From the NCBI RefSeq assembly GCF_028682175.1, contig NZ_JANHKS010000023.1:25547-89546 (forward strand): a stretch of 64,000 nt of DNA. The letters are read 5' to 3'. Positions 12,672-21,607 of this stretch are shown piece after piece. The position numbers were made by a program, and so were the translations under genes. Every line of letters begins with the position of its first letter. The stretch's first letter is position 1. The notes under the pieces are model-generated. The model ran no database searches, had not been told where the DNA came from, and saw nothing but the letters and a program-made list of their open reading frames with translations. This stretch comes from Pseudomonas putida (GTDB lineage: Bacteria > Pseudomonadota > Gammaproteobacteria > Pseudomonadales > Pseudomonadaceae).

Positions 12672-15212
12672 ATGATGCAGCAATACTGGAAGCTGAAGAA
12701 CCAGCATCCAGACCAGTTGATGTTCTATCGCATGGGTGACTTCTACGAGATTTTCTACGAGGACGCCAAGAAAGCCGCCAAGCTGCTGGACATCACCCTG
12801 ACCGCCCGCGGGCAGTCTGCCGGGCAAAGCATCCCGATGTGCGGAATTCCCTACCACGCCGCCGAAGGCTACCTGGCCAAGCTGGTCAAGCTGGGCGAAT
12901 CCGTGGTGATCTGCGAGCAGATTGGCGACCCGGCCACCAGCAAGGGCCCGGTCGAACGTCAGGTGGTGCGCATCATCACCCCAGGTACCGTGAGTGACGA
13001 AGCGCTGATGGACGAGCGCCGCGACAACCTGATCGCCGCCGTGCTGGGTGACGAGCGCCTGTTCGGCCTGGCCGTGCTGGACATCACCAGTGGCAATTTC
13101 ACCGTTCAGGAAATCAAGGGCTGGGAAAACCTGCTGGCCGAGCTTGAGCGCATCAACCCGGTCGAACTGTTGATCCCGGACGACTGGCCACAAGGGCTGC
13201 CTGCCGAGAAACGCCGTGGCTCGCGCCGTCGCGCACCATGGGATTTCGAGCGGGATTCGGCACACAAGAGCCTGTGCCAACAGTTCTCCACCCAGGACCT
13301 CAAAGGCTTCGGGTGCGAGACCCTGACGCTTGCAATCGGCGCCGCCGGCTGCCTGCTGAGCTACGCCAAAGAAACCCAGCGCACCGCCCTGCCCCATTTG
13401 CGCAGCCTGCGCCACGAGCGCATGGACGACACGGTCATCCTCGACGGCGCCAGCCGCCGCAACCTGGAGCTGGATACCAACCTGGCAGGCGGGCGCGACA
13501 ACACCTTGCAGTCGGTGATGGACCGTTGCCAGACCGCCATGGCCACCCGCCTGCTGACCCGCTGGCTGAACCGCCCGCTGCGCGACCTCAAAGTGTTGCA
13601 GGCACGTCAGGAATCGATCGGCTGCTTCCTGGAGCGCTACCGGTTCGAACAGCTGCAACCGCAGCTCAAGGAAATCGGCGACCTGGAGCGCATCCTGGCG
13701 CGTATCGGCCTGCGCAATGCGCGTCCGCGCGACCTTGCCCGCCTGCGCGACGCCCTGGCGGCGCTGCCCGAGCTGCAACTGGCGCTGGCCGAACTGGAAG
13801 CCCCGCACATCCAGCAACTGGCAGTGACCACCAGCACCTACCCGGAACTGGCGGACCTGCTGCAGCGGGCGATCATCGACAACCCGCCGGCGGTGATCCG
13901 TGACGGCGGTGTACTGAAGACCGGTTACGACGCCGAGCTGGACGAACTCCTGTCACTGAGTGAAAACGCCGGCCAGTTCCTGATCGACCTGGAAGCCCGC
14001 GAGAAAGCCCGCACCGGCCTTGCCAACCTCAAGGTCGGCTACAACCGGGTTCACGGCTACTTCATCGAATTGCCGAGCAAGCAGGCCGAACAGGCGCCGG
14101 CCGACTACATTCGTCGCCAGACGCTCAAGGGTGCCGAACGCTTCATCACCCCTGAGCTGAAAGAGTTCGAAGACAAGGCCCTGTCCGCCAAGAGTCGCGC
14201 CCTGGCTCGGGAAAAAATGCTTTACGAAGCATTGCTCGAAGACCTGATCGGGCACTTGGCGCCGCTGCAGGACACCGCTGCCGCGCTGGCCGAACTGGAC
14301 GTACTGAGCAACCTGGCCGAGCGTGCCCTGAACCTGGACCTTAATTGCCCACGCTTCACCGACGAGCCGTGCATGCGCATCGAGCAGGGCCGCCATCCGG
14401 TGGTCGAGCAGGTGCTGTCGACGCCTTTCGTGGCCAACGATCTGGACCTGCACGACAACACCCGGATGCTGGTGATTACCGGCCCGAACATGGGCGGTAA
14501 ATCCACCTACATGCGCCAGACGGCGCTGATCGTGCTGCTGGCCCACATCGGCAGCTTCGTACCGGCGGCCAGCTGCGAGCTGTCGCTGGTTGACCGCATC
14601 TTCACCCGCATCGGCTCAAGCGATGACCTGGCGGGCGGGCGCTCGACCTTCATGGTGGAAATGAGTGAGACGGCGAACATCCTGCACAACGCCACCGACA
14701 AGAGCCTGGTGCTGATGGACGAAGTGGGCCGCGGGACAAGTACCTTCGATGGTCTGTCGCTGGCCTGGGCTGCGGCAGAATGTCTCGCCCAGTTGCGCGC
14801 CTACACCCTCTTTGCAACGCATTATTTCGAGCTGACCGTGCTCCCGGAAAGCGAGCCGCTGGTGGCCAACGTGCACCTCAATGCCACCGAGCACAACGAG
14901 CGGATCGTCTTCCTGCACCGCGTGCTGCCGGGGCCGGCCAGCCAGAGCTACGGCCTGGCCGTGGCCCAGTTGGCGGGGGTTCCAGGCAAGGTCATCAGCC
15001 GAGCCAAGGAGCATCTGCAGCGTCTGGAAACCACCAGCCTGCCCCACGAGCAGCCCAAGCCCAAGCCTGGAAAAGCGCCGGCGCCGCAGCAGGCGGACAT
15101 GTTCGCCAGCCTGCCGCACCCGGTGCTCGAGGAGCTGTCGAAGCTGAAAATCGACGACATGACGCCGCGCCAAGCTATCGAATGGTTATATGGACTGCAA
15201 AACCGGATCTAA
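12642..15212 (+). CDS. mutS: DNA mismatch repair ATPase MutS
   Basis: 856 aa. MutS homodimers detect mismatches and, with MutL, start repair. Mismatch-binding motif Phe34-x-Glu36 (GDFYEIF), Walker A GPNMGGKST at about 614, Walker B MDEVGRGTSTFDG near 693, and a C-terminal tail with the dimer/tetramer region (DDMTPRQAIEWLYGL). The first ATG (12672) would cut off conserved HTPMM residues, and family alignment places the start at TTG 12642, which puts Phe-x-Glu at nearly the E. coli position. TTG 12612 is another option. No good ribosome site precedes any of them. The prophage next door has probably replaced its native 5' region. Confidence 0.95.
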   Translation: MNTDLSSHTPMMQQYWKLKNQHPDQLMFYRMGDFYEIFYEDAKKAAKLLDITLTARGQSAGQSIPMCGIPYHAAEGYLAKLVKLGESVVICEQIGDPATSKGPVERQVVRIITPGTVSDEALMDERRDNLIAAVLGDERLFGLAVLDITSGNFTVQEIKGWENLLAELERINPVELLIPDDWPQGLPAEKRRGSRRRAPWDFERDSAHKSLCQQFSTQDLKGFGCETLTLAIGAAGCLLSYAKETQRTALPHLRSLRHERMDDTVILDGASRRNLELDTNLAGGRDNTLQSVMDRCQTAMATRLLTRWLNRPLRDLKVLQARQESIGCFLERYRFEQLQPQLKEIGDLERILARIGLRNARPRDLARLRDALAALPELQLALAELEAPHIQQLAVTTSTYPELADLLQRAIIDNPPAVIRDGGVLKTGYDAELDELLSLSENAGQFLIDLEAREKARTGLANLKVGYNRVHGYFIELPSKQAEQAPADYIRRQTLKGAERFITPELKEFEDKALSAKSRALAREKMLYEALLEDLIGHLAPLQDTAAALAELDVLSNLAERALNLDLNCPRFTDEPCMRIEQGRHPVVEQVLSTPFVANDLDLHDNTRMLVITGPNMGGKSTYMRQTALIVLLAHIGSFVPAASCELSLVDRIFTRIGSSDDLAGGRSTFMVEMSETANILHNATDKSLVLMDEVGRGTSTFDGLSLAWAAAECLAQLRAYTLFATHYFELTVLPESEPLVANVHLNATEHNERIVFLHRVLPGPASQSYGLAVAQLAGVPGKVISRAKEHLQRLETTSLPHEQPKPKPGKAPAPQQADMFASLPHPVLEELSKLKIDDMTPRQAIEWLYGLQNRI

Positions 15213-15444
15213 CGGTGTTCGTTACAAGCTGTTAGAATCCCGCGCGGTTTGGGAACGGTACGGCCAGCAGCCGTGCCGTAAGACATCCGAGCCGCGTTCG
15301 AACACCGCCGAACCAAAGCCAAGCCTGCATGCCCTGTCGGCATGGGGCTGCGCTGGCGGTGTTCAGAATGGCCCGGGACCGTTCCCGACCGAGCAACCCT
15401 GACGTGAGGGGCTCTGCTGCCGCCGCCTGAGGAGAGAATTAGAA
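15213..15444 (+). promoter_or_regulatory. mutS-fdxA spacer with nested inverted repeats
   Basis: GAACACCGCC (15300-15309) and GGCGGTGTTC (15355-15364) form a 10-bp inverted repeat enclosing a smaller ATGCC/GGCAT stem. GGTGTTC also occurs once near 15215. It may be a mutS terminator or an fdxA leader structure. No T run follows, which argues against a simple terminator. Confidence 0.4.
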
Positions 15445-15768
15445 ATGACCTTCGTCGTCACCGACAACTGCATCAAGTGCAAATACACCGACTGCGTAGA
15501 AGTCTGTCCGGTGGACTGCTTCTACGAAGGCCCGAACTTCCTGGTGATTCACCCGGATGAGTGCATCGACTGCGCTCTGTGCGAGCCTGAATGCCCTGCC
15601 GTAGCGATCTTCTCGGAAGACGAGATTCCGGCCGGCATGGAAAACTTCATCGAGCTGAACGCCGAGCTGGCGGATGTCTGGCCTAACGTCACCGAGCGCA
15701 AGGATCCGCTGCCGGATGCTGCGGAGTGGGATGGCAAGCCAGGCAAGATCGAGCATCTGGAGCGCTAA
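15445..15768 (+). CDS. fdxA: 7Fe ferredoxin FdxA
   Basis: 107 aa, the usual length. The N-terminal half carries the cluster cysteines: CIKC followed by CVEVCPVDC for the 3Fe-4S and part of the 4Fe-4S site, then CIDCALCEPEC. The C-terminal extension (ENFIELNAELADVWPNVTERK) is that of the Azotobacter/Pseudomonas FdxA group. It is a low-potential electron carrier in the cytoplasm; its physiological partner is not fixed by the sequence. GAGGAG precedes the ATG. It lies between mutS and the rsmZ sRNA, as in other pseudomonads, and is followed by its own terminator. Confidence 0.95.
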   Translation: MTFVVTDNCIKCKYTDCVEVCPVDCFYEGPNFLVIHPDECIDCALCEPECPAVAIFSEDEIPAGMENFIELNAELADVWPNVTERKDPLPDAAEWDGKPGKIEHLER

Positions 15769-15785
15769 GCCCGGTGCGACACCAG

Positions 15786-15808
15786 AAAAGACCCTGCGGG
15801 GTCTTTTT
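15786..15808 (+). terminator. fdxA terminator
   Basis: AAAAGACCC-TGCG-GGGTC followed by a T run, starting about 18 bases after the fdxA stop. Confidence 0.9.
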
Positions 15809-15868
15809 TGCGTTCAGGGGCCAGAGAAAACCTGGACGTCCTTTTGCGAGGGCACTTTCCTGCAGGCG

Positions 15869-16003
15869 AAAAAAAGGGGCGGTTTGACCCGCCCACATTT
15901 TTTCCGTAATTCCATTTAATCCTTTGTCATCATCCTGATGAATCGCATCCTGCGATGTCCCTGAGCAGTCTTCCTTAACCGCCTGTGCCAATCCGTCGGC
16001 ACA
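15869..16003 (-). ncRNA. rsmZ: RsmZ small RNA (sequesters RsmA/CsrA proteins)
   Basis: About 135 nt on the minus strand between rpoS and fdxA, the known rsmZ locus. The 5' end is set at TGTGCCGACGGATTGGCACA (16003 downward), a hairpin exposing GGA. Eight GGA motifs follow along the RNA, several in hairpin loops (CATCGCAGGATGCG, CATCAGGATGATG). It ends in a strong terminator, GGGCGG...CCGCCC plus eight U. RsmZ titrates the translational repressors RsmA/RsmE, switching on secondary metabolism and biofilm genes. A TAATAT -10 lies 7 bases upstream. The ends are estimates. Confidence 0.92.
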
Positions 16004-16174
16004 GGTCTGATATTAGTGATTTAACGATCCAGAGCAACCACCCTGATTTTTCAAAAGTATTCATGAACACATGTTCAACAAAAATAAACAGCAGGGAAAT
16101 CAGCGACCTGTATAATTTCACTCATAATTAAAAGGCGTGTGCGCACTTGAAATAGTGCAATATCTGACAAGTCA

Positions 16175-16192
16175 CGTAAGAAATCGCTTACA
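16175..16192 (-). promoter_or_regulatory. GacA upstream activating site of rsmZ
   Basis: On the minus strand TGTAAG-CGATTT-CTTACG, one base off the GacA consensus TGTAAGN6CTTACA. It lies about 172-189 bases upstream of the rsmZ 5' end, the distance known for Pseudomonas rsm genes. The AT-rich DNA between (16040-16170) is typical of an H-NS-like (MvaT) bound region; that last point is inference. Confidence 0.85.
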
Positions 16193-16296
16193 ACTAAAGT
16201 AATAGATCCCTACAGATTCTCTTCACACCGGATAAACATTCCTGTAGTCCGGATTAACCAATTATTCATCGTTGTCACATCATTTCATCACATAAA

Positions 16297-16322
16297 AAAA
16301 GCCCCGACTGTTCGGGGCTTTT
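16297..16322 (-). terminator. rpoS terminator
   Basis: AAAAGCCCCGA-CTGT-TCGGGGCTTTT, an 11-bp stem with T tracts on both strands, 42 bases after the rpoS stop. Confidence 0.9.
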
Positions 16323-16364
16323 ATTTGATGCTAGTTCGCCATCAACTTGCGCGAACTGCTTGTT

Positions 16365-17369
16365 TCACTGAAACAATGACTCACTCGACAAGCCGTTCTT
16401 CTCGAGGATTTCACGCAGGCGCTTGAGGCCCTCGACCTGAATCTGGCGAACCCTTTCGCGGGTCAGGCCGATCTCCAGGCCCACATCCTCCAGCGTGCTG
16501 CTTTCGTGGCCGCGCAAGCCGAAGCGGCGCACCACCACCTCGCGCTGCTTGTCGGTCAGCTCCGACAGCCACTGGTCGATGCTCTGGGACAGATCGTCGT
16601 CCTGAAGCAGCTCGCAGGGGTCTGTAGGGCGGTCGTCGGTCAAGGTGTCGAGCAGGGTCTTGTCCGAATCCGGCCCCAGGGACACGTCAACGGAGGATAC
16701 CCGCTCATTCAGGCCGAGCATGCGCTTGACCTCACCGACCGGCTTCTCGAGCAGGTTGGCGATCTCTTCGGGTGAAGGTTCGTGATCGAGCTTCTGGGTC
16801 AGTTCCCGCGCAGCGCGCAGGTAGACGTTGAGCTCCTTGACCACATGAATCGGCAGGCGGATGGTCCGCGTCTGATTCATGATCGCGCGTTCGATGGTCT
16901 GACGGATCCACCAGGTCGCGTAGGTAGAGAACCGGAAACCGCGCTCCGGATCGAATTTTTCGACCGCCCGAATCAGGCCAAGGTTGCCCTCTTCGATGAG
17001 GTCCAGCAATGACAGGCCACGATTGACGTAGCGTCTGGCGATCTTGACCACCAGGCGCAGATTGCTTTCAATCATGCGCTTGCGCCCGGCCGGATCGCCG
17101 CTTTGCGACAGACGCGCAAAGTGGACCTCCTCCTCCGGGGAAAGCAAGGGTGAAAAGCCGATTTCATTGAGGTACAGCTGCGTAGCATCCAGTGCCCGCG
17201 TGTAGTCGATGTACTTGTGCTGCTTGAGTGCTGCGGAGTTTTTGGTCTTCGCACGAACAGAAGGTGTAGCTGGCTTCTCATCCGTTGCAGAATCCAGGAC
17301 GATCCCGTGCTCCATCAGGAGAACCTCGTCGTCTATGTCAAACTCCGGCACTTCTTTGTTGAGAGCCAT
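16365..17369 (-). CDS. rpoS: RNA polymerase sigma factor RpoS (sigma-38)
   Basis: 334 aa, the normal Pseudomonas length. Region 1.2/2 runs from DATQLYLNEIGFSPLLS through the 2.4 element STYATWWIRQTIERAI. Region 3 includes RLPIHVVKELNVYLRAARELT. Region 4 carries the -35 binding helix (EIGLTRERVRQIQVEGLKRLR). It directs stationary-phase and general stress transcription. It lies downstream of nlpD, whose coding region holds the main rpoS promoter in Pseudomonas. No truncation or frameshift is present, although rpoS is often lost in domesticated strains. Confidence 0.98.
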   Translation of the reverse strand: MALNKEVPEFDIDDEVLLMEHGIVLDSATDEKPATPSVRAKTKNSAALKQHKYIDYTRALDATQLYLNEIGFSPLLSPEEEVHFARLSQSGDPAGRKRMIESNLRLVVKIARRYVNRGLSLLDLIEEGNLGLIRAVEKFDPERGFRFSTYATWWIRQTIERAIMNQTRTIRLPIHVVKELNVYLRAARELTQKLDHEPSPEEIANLLEKPVGEVKRMLGLNERVSSVDVSLGPDSDKTLLDTLTDDRPTDPCELLQDDDLSQSIDQWLSELTDKQREVVVRRFGLRGHESSTLEDVGLEIGLTRERVRQIQVEGLKRLREILEKNGLSSESLFQ

Positions 17370-17473
17370 TGTTATAGTCCTTTGATGAGTTCGACCTCAA
17401 GCTCCAGTGGCGCCTTTTTCCCTGGCATCACGTGAGCCTGTCCCCTCTACGGCAGGAACAGGCTGGTAACCGA

Positions 17474-18370
17474 TCAACGACGCGGCAAAAATCCAAGTGG
17501 ATCGACTGGCTTGCCCTGACGGCGAATCTCGAAATGGAGCTTCACCCGATCAGTCCCCGTTGACCCCATCTCGGCAATTGTCTGCCCTGCCTTGACCTGT
17601 TGCCCCTCCCGAACCAACAGCCTACGGTTGTGACCGTAAGCACTGACGTAGGTATCGCTGTGTTTGATGATTACTAACTCGCCGTAGCCCCGTAATCCAC
17701 TTCCGGCGTACACCACTGAACCATCAGACGCGGCTAAAACAGGCTGTCCCAAATCACCCGCGATATCAATTCCTTTATTCAAACTACCGTTTGAAGAAAA
17801 TTTGGCGATCAAAACACCACTAGTTGGCCAGGCCCAGCCGCTCGGCGAACGCGCGCCAGCAACTACGGGTGTATTGACCGGTGCGGTCACCGCTGGCGGC
17901 GTGGTAGTGGAAGTGCTACCTGAAGTTGCACCTACAGGGCGTGTAATGACCGTGGTCTTGATTGAACCCGATGGCGAATTTGTGGTGTTCGATGTACTCG
18001 GTGCAATCACCACAGGCGCAGTTGCAACGGCCGTGGAGTTTGAACTCGAACGGCCGTCGAAGCGGATCGCCTGGCCGACGTGAATGGTGTAGGGCTCCGG
18101 AATGTTGTTGCGCGCTGCCAAGGCTTTCCAGTCCCAGCCGTAGCGGAAGGCGATGGAGAACAGCGTGTCACCACGCTTGACGACGTACTGGCCCGTGGTG
18201 ACCGGCTGACGGGTGGGCGCAGAAGGCTTGCCGTCGTTGCGATCGACGACGCGCACGCCGCCCGATGGCGAGCTGGAGCAGCCAGCCAGAAGGAAACTCA
18301 GGGCAATGCCAGTCACCAGACGTTGAAAACATGTTGAAGACATACGCTGCCGAATGACTGTGAGACTCAC
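17474..18370 (-). CDS. nlpD: Lipoprotein NlpD, LysM and degenerate M23 domain
   Basis: 298 aa from GTG 18370, which has GGGAG 6 bases upstream; an internal ATG 9 codons later has none. A lipobox LLAGC (residues 27-31) predicts outer membrane anchoring. A LysM domain (YVVKRGDTLFSIAFRYGW) is followed by a Ser/Thr-rich linker and a C-terminal M23-like domain. The first zinc ligand is lost (LNKGIDIAG in place of HxGxD), so it is not a peptidase but an activator of amidase AmiC at division. Gene order pcm-nlpD-rpoS is conserved. Confidence 0.93.
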   Translation of the reverse strand: MSLTVIRQRMSSTCFQRLVTGIALSFLLAGCSSSPSGGVRVVDRNDGKPSAPTRQPVTTGQYVVKRGDTLFSIAFRYGWDWKALAARNNIPEPYTIHVGQAIRFDGRSSSNSTAVATAPVVIAPSTSNTTNSPSGSIKTTVITRPVGATSGSTSTTTPPAVTAPVNTPVVAGARSPSGWAWPTSGVLIAKFSSNGSLNKGIDIAGDLGQPVLAASDGSVVYAGSGLRGYGELVIIKHSDTYVSAYGHNRRLLVREGQQVKAGQTIAEMGSTGTDRVKLHFEIRRQGKPVDPLGFLPRR

Positions 18371-18561
18371 CCGCCACTCCCTTTACCGGTGACTGAATTA
18401 AAGCTGCCTATTGTGTCTTGGTGATGACTGGCAGCCATGGAAAAACTGGTTACGACATTTGTGCACAACGGCCAGCAGCGTTCGGGCAGACCCTCCTCGC
18501 AAACAGCCAGCCTGTAGACAGGCGGCGCCTTGCGGAATTCATTGCAGCTGCAAAACAGTCT

Positions 18562-19239
18562 TTACGCCAGCGGCCCGTTTAGCAGCGGCACGAAACGCAC
18601 GGCCCCCAGCACATGGCGGGAGAATCCGTGCTCTTCGCGGATGATCAGCATCAGTTGCTGCACCTCGCCCGCCCCGACCGGAATCACCAGGCGTCCGCCG
18701 GGTGCCAACTGGTCCAGCAGCGCTTGCGGTACATCGGTGGCCACCGCCGTGACGATGATGCCGTTGTACGGCGCCAGCGCCGGCCAGCCTTCCCAGCCGT
18801 CGCCCCAGCGAAACACCATGTTGCGCAGGTTCAGCTCCTGCAGGCGCTCCTTGGCGCGATCCTGCAGCACCTTGATCCGCTCGACCGAGAACACCCGCTC
18901 CACCAGTTGCGCCAGCACGGCGGTCTGGTAGCCGGACCCCGTGCCGATCTCCAGCACCTTGTCCAGCGGCCCCGCCGCCAGCAGCAGCTCGCTCATGCGG
19001 GCCACCATGTACGGCTGGGAAATGGTCTGGTTGTTGCCGATCGGCAGCGCCGTGTCTTCATAGGCACGGTGGGCCAGGGCTTCATCGACGAACAGATGCC
19101 GGGGCGTCTTGCGAATCACCTCCAGCACCTGGGTGTTGGCGATGCCTTCTTCGTACAGACGCTGGATCAGGCGCTCGCGGGTTCGCTGCGAGGTGAATCC
19201 CACACCCCGGCGTAACAGATCATCTTGCTCACGCGACAT
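18562..19239 (-). CDS. pcm: Protein-L-isoaspartate O-methyltransferase
   Basis: 225 aa from the ATG at 19239, which overlaps the surE stop codon by one base (TGATG); the frame runs 7 codons further up. SAM-binding motif VLEIGTGSGYQTAVLA at about 82-97, preceded by the family segment LPIGNNQTISQPYMVARM. It methylates L-isoaspartyl residues so that aged proteins can be repaired. The coupling to surE, with nlpD and rpoS downstream, forms the stationary-phase survival cluster common to gamma-proteobacteria. Confidence 0.96.
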   Translation of the reverse strand: MSREQDDLLRRGVGFTSQRTRERLIQRLYEEGIANTQVLEVIRKTPRHLFVDEALAHRAYEDTALPIGNNQTISQPYMVARMSELLLAAGPLDKVLEIGTGSGYQTAVLAQLVERVFSVERIKVLQDRAKERLQELNLRNMVFRWGDGWEGWPALAPYNGIIVTAVATDVPQALLDQLAPGGRLVIPVGAGEVQQLMLIIREEHGFSRHVLGAVRFVPLLNGPLA

Positions 19240-19988
19240 CAGGCCATGCCCTCCAGCCAAGTGTTCAGGCTGTTGAAACCGTCCTGATAGGTCCGATCCA
19301 GCTGCAACGGCGTAATCGATACATAACCTTGCATCACGGCATGAAAGTCCGTGCCTGGCCCGCCATCCTCGACATCCCCGGCAGCGGCAATCCAGTAACC
19401 GGCCTTGCCACGGGGATCGACCACCTGCACGGGGGCGGCAGCGCGCGTGCGATGCCCCAGGCGGGTCAACTGGATGCCGCGCACATGGTCCAGCGGCAGG
19501 TTCGGAATATTCACGTTCAATACGGTACGCGGTGGAAGATCGAGCTTGTCGTGAGCTTCGACCAGAAGCCGGGCGTAATGCGCGGCGGTTGCCAGGTTAT
19601 CGACCTGGCGGGACAAAAATGAAAAGGCAAACGAGGGCCGCTGCAGAAAACGCCCCTCCAGCGCTGCAGCGACAGTGCCGGAATACAGCACGTCATCGCC
19701 CAGGTTGGCCCCCAGGTTGATGCCGGAGACCACCATGTCGGGCTCCTGCTCCAGCAGGCCGTGAATCCCCAGGTGAACGCAATCGGTCGGCGTGCCGTTC
19801 AGGCTGATGAAGCCGTTGTCCAGAACGATGGGGTGCAGCGGCCTGTCGAGGGTCAGCGAACTGCTGGCACCGCTCTTGTCTTGATCGGGAGCGATGACCG
19901 CGCACTCGGCATAGCCCGCCAGCGCACCGTAGAGCGCAGCCAGTCCGGGTGCCGTGACCCCGTCATCATTTGAAATCAGAATACGCAT
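19239..19988 (-). CDS. surE: 5'/3'-nucleotidase SurE
   Basis: 249 aa. The N-terminus MRILISNDDGVTAPGL carries the metal-binding Asp-Asp pair; SGASSSLTLDRPL and the NGTPTDCVHLG / VVSGINLGANLGDDVLYSGTV segments are family signatures. It hydrolyses nucleoside monophosphates in the cytoplasm and aids survival in stationary phase. It overlaps truD by 13 bases upstream and pcm by one base downstream, so the three are translated from one message. Confidence 0.97.
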   Translation of the reverse strand: MRILISNDDGVTAPGLAALYGALAGYAECAVIAPDQDKSGASSSLTLDRPLHPIVLDNGFISLNGTPTDCVHLGIHGLLEQEPDMVVSGINLGANLGDDVLYSGTVAAALEGRFLQRPSFAFSFLSRQVDNLATAAHYARLLVEAHDKLDLPPRTVLNVNIPNLPLDHVRGIQLTRLGHRTRAAAPVQVVDPRGKAGYWIAAAGDVEDGGPGTDFHAVMQGYVSITPLQLDRTYQDGFNSLNTWLEGMA

Positions 19989-21034
19989 GAGCTGTCCGTC
20001 TGTCCTGCGGGCGCCAGATCGACGAGTTCACGCACCAATGCGGTGGCGAAGCATCCGGCCGGCAGGACGAATTCCAGTTGCAGAATGTCAGGCTCGGGAT
20101 AATGCCACGTCAACCGCCCGATGGGCAGTCGCAGGATGCGACGTTCGTGCTCCATTCCGGCTTTTATCAACCAGTTACACAGCGATGACTCGCGCTGGGC
20201 GATGCTGTTTTCAAGCTCGGCGGTGGCCCCGGCTGCCGGAGAAGCGCCTTCGCCCCACTGGGGACCTGTGGGGTGCAGGTCCAGGATGGCCAGGCGCGGA
20301 TCGCTGCATTCGGCTTCGCCCGCCGGGAAGAAACTGTGGCTGTCGGTGAATGCCAGCAGATCCCCGACCTGCGCGCGCTGCCAACTGCCATCGGCGACCC
20401 GAGCCGCCAGCACCTGATTGAACAGGTAGCTGCGCGCCGTGGACAGCAGCCGCGAACGTACATTGCGTTGTTCAGGCAATGCCTGGCGTTCAGCGTAGTG
20501 GCGGGCTTCGCCGACGTTGCCGCCCTCGTAGCCGAAGCGCTGGGCACCGAAATAATTGGGAATACCGGCAGCCTTGATCGCTTCCAGGCGTTGATCCAGC
20601 GCGGCCTTGTCGGCCTGCAACTGCGTCAGGCGCAGGGTGAAACCGTTGGCCGCATGGGCGCCCCGCTGCAGCTTGCGCTTGTGGCGCTTGCTGTCGAGGA
20701 TCTTCAGGGTGTCGTTCTCGGCCGCCGACATGTCCGGATCGGCCTTGCCGGGCAGCTGAATGCTGAACCACTGGCGCGTCAGGGCCTGGCGATCTTTAAG
20801 GCCGGCGTAGGCGACGGTGCGCAGCGGCACGCCTGCGGCCTTGGCCAGCCGACGGGCTGCTTCCTCGGTGTTCAGGCCGCGTTTCTCAACCCACAGCCAC
20901 AGGTGCTCGCCGTCGCCGGACAGTGGAATGTCCAGCACTTCGTCCACTTGAAAATCTTCGGCGGTGGCCTTGAGTACCGCAGTGCCCAGCGCATCGCCAT
21001 AGGCCCGCGGGCCCAGCAGTTCGAATTCGGTCAT
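19976..21034 (-). CDS. truD: tRNA pseudouridine(13) synthase TruD
   Basis: 352 aa. Catalytic Asp in AYAGLKDRQALTRQWFS (about residue 81), with the TruD signatures AANGFTLRLTQL and PNYFGAQRFGYEGGNV (about 157-172). It converts U13 of tRNA-Glu to pseudouridine. Its start overlaps the ispF stop by four bases, and its end overlaps surE by 13, so expression is coupled within the ispF-truD-surE-pcm operon. Confidence 0.97.
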   Translation of the reverse strand: MTEFELLGPRAYGDALGTAVLKATAEDFQVDEVLDIPLSGDGEHLWLWVEKRGLNTEEAARRLAKAAGVPLRTVAYAGLKDRQALTRQWFSIQLPGKADPDMSAAENDTLKILDSKRHKRKLQRGAHAANGFTLRLTQLQADKAALDQRLEAIKAAGIPNYFGAQRFGYEGGNVGEARHYAERQALPEQRNVRSRLLSTARSYLFNQVLAARVADGSWQRAQVGDLLAFTDSHSFFPAGEAECSDPRLAILDLHPTGPQWGEGASPAAGATAELENSIAQRESSLCNWLIKAGMEHERRILRLPIGRLTWHYPEPDILQLEFVLPAGCFATALVRELVDLAPAGQTDSSCVF

Positions 21035-21504
21035 TGGGCGATCAACAACGCCACGGCGTGAACCGCGATGCCTTCTTCACGGCCGGTAAAACCCAGCTTC
21101 TCGGTGGTGGTGGCCTTGACGTTGACCTGGTCGAGTTCGACCTGCAGGTCTTCAGCGATCAAAGCGCGCATGGTGTCGATGTGCGGTGCCATCTTGGGCG
21201 CCTGGGCGACGATGGTGGCGTCGACGTTGCCGACTTTCCAGCCCTTGGCCTGCACCTGCTTCAAGACGTGACGCAGCAGCACGCGGCTGTCGGCGCCCTT
21301 GAATTGCGGATCGGTGTCCGGGAAATGCTTGCCGATATCACCCAGGGCGGCGGCGCCCAGCAGGGCATCGCTCAAAGCATGCAGCAGGACATCGCCATCG
21401 GAATGAGCGAGCAGCCCGAACTTGTGCGCAATACGCACCCCACCCAAGGTAATGAAATCGCCCTCAGCGAAACGGTGCACATCGTAGCCGTGGCCAATAC
21501 GCAT
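21031..21504 (-). CDS. ispF: 2-C-methyl-D-erythritol 2,4-cyclodiphosphate synthase
   Basis: 157 aa, the family length. Zinc ligands are in GYDVHRF (Asp8, His10) and His42 in LAHSDGDVLLHALSDAL; DIGKHFPDTD follows. It forms the cyclic diphosphate in the MEP isoprenoid pathway. Its partner ispD is 4 kb away here, separated by the formaldehyde detoxification genes, as in other Pseudomonas. It is first gene of the ispF-truD-surE-pcm unit. Confidence 0.98.
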   Translation of the reverse strand: MRIGHGYDVHRFAEGDFITLGGVRIAHKFGLLAHSDGDVLLHALSDALLGAAALGDIGKHFPDTDPQFKGADSRVLLRHVLKQVQAKGWKVGNVDATIVAQAPKMAPHIDTMRALIAEDLQVELDQVNVKATTTEKLGFTGREEGIAVHAVALLIAQ

Positions 21505-21607
21505 AAAAAAACGCCCTGAAAAAGTCAGGGCGTGATTCTACCTATTTTGTCGGACATTAGGGCGTCTGACTGACTGAACACCGCGTGCTGCGGCGCAGCA
21601 ATATCCC

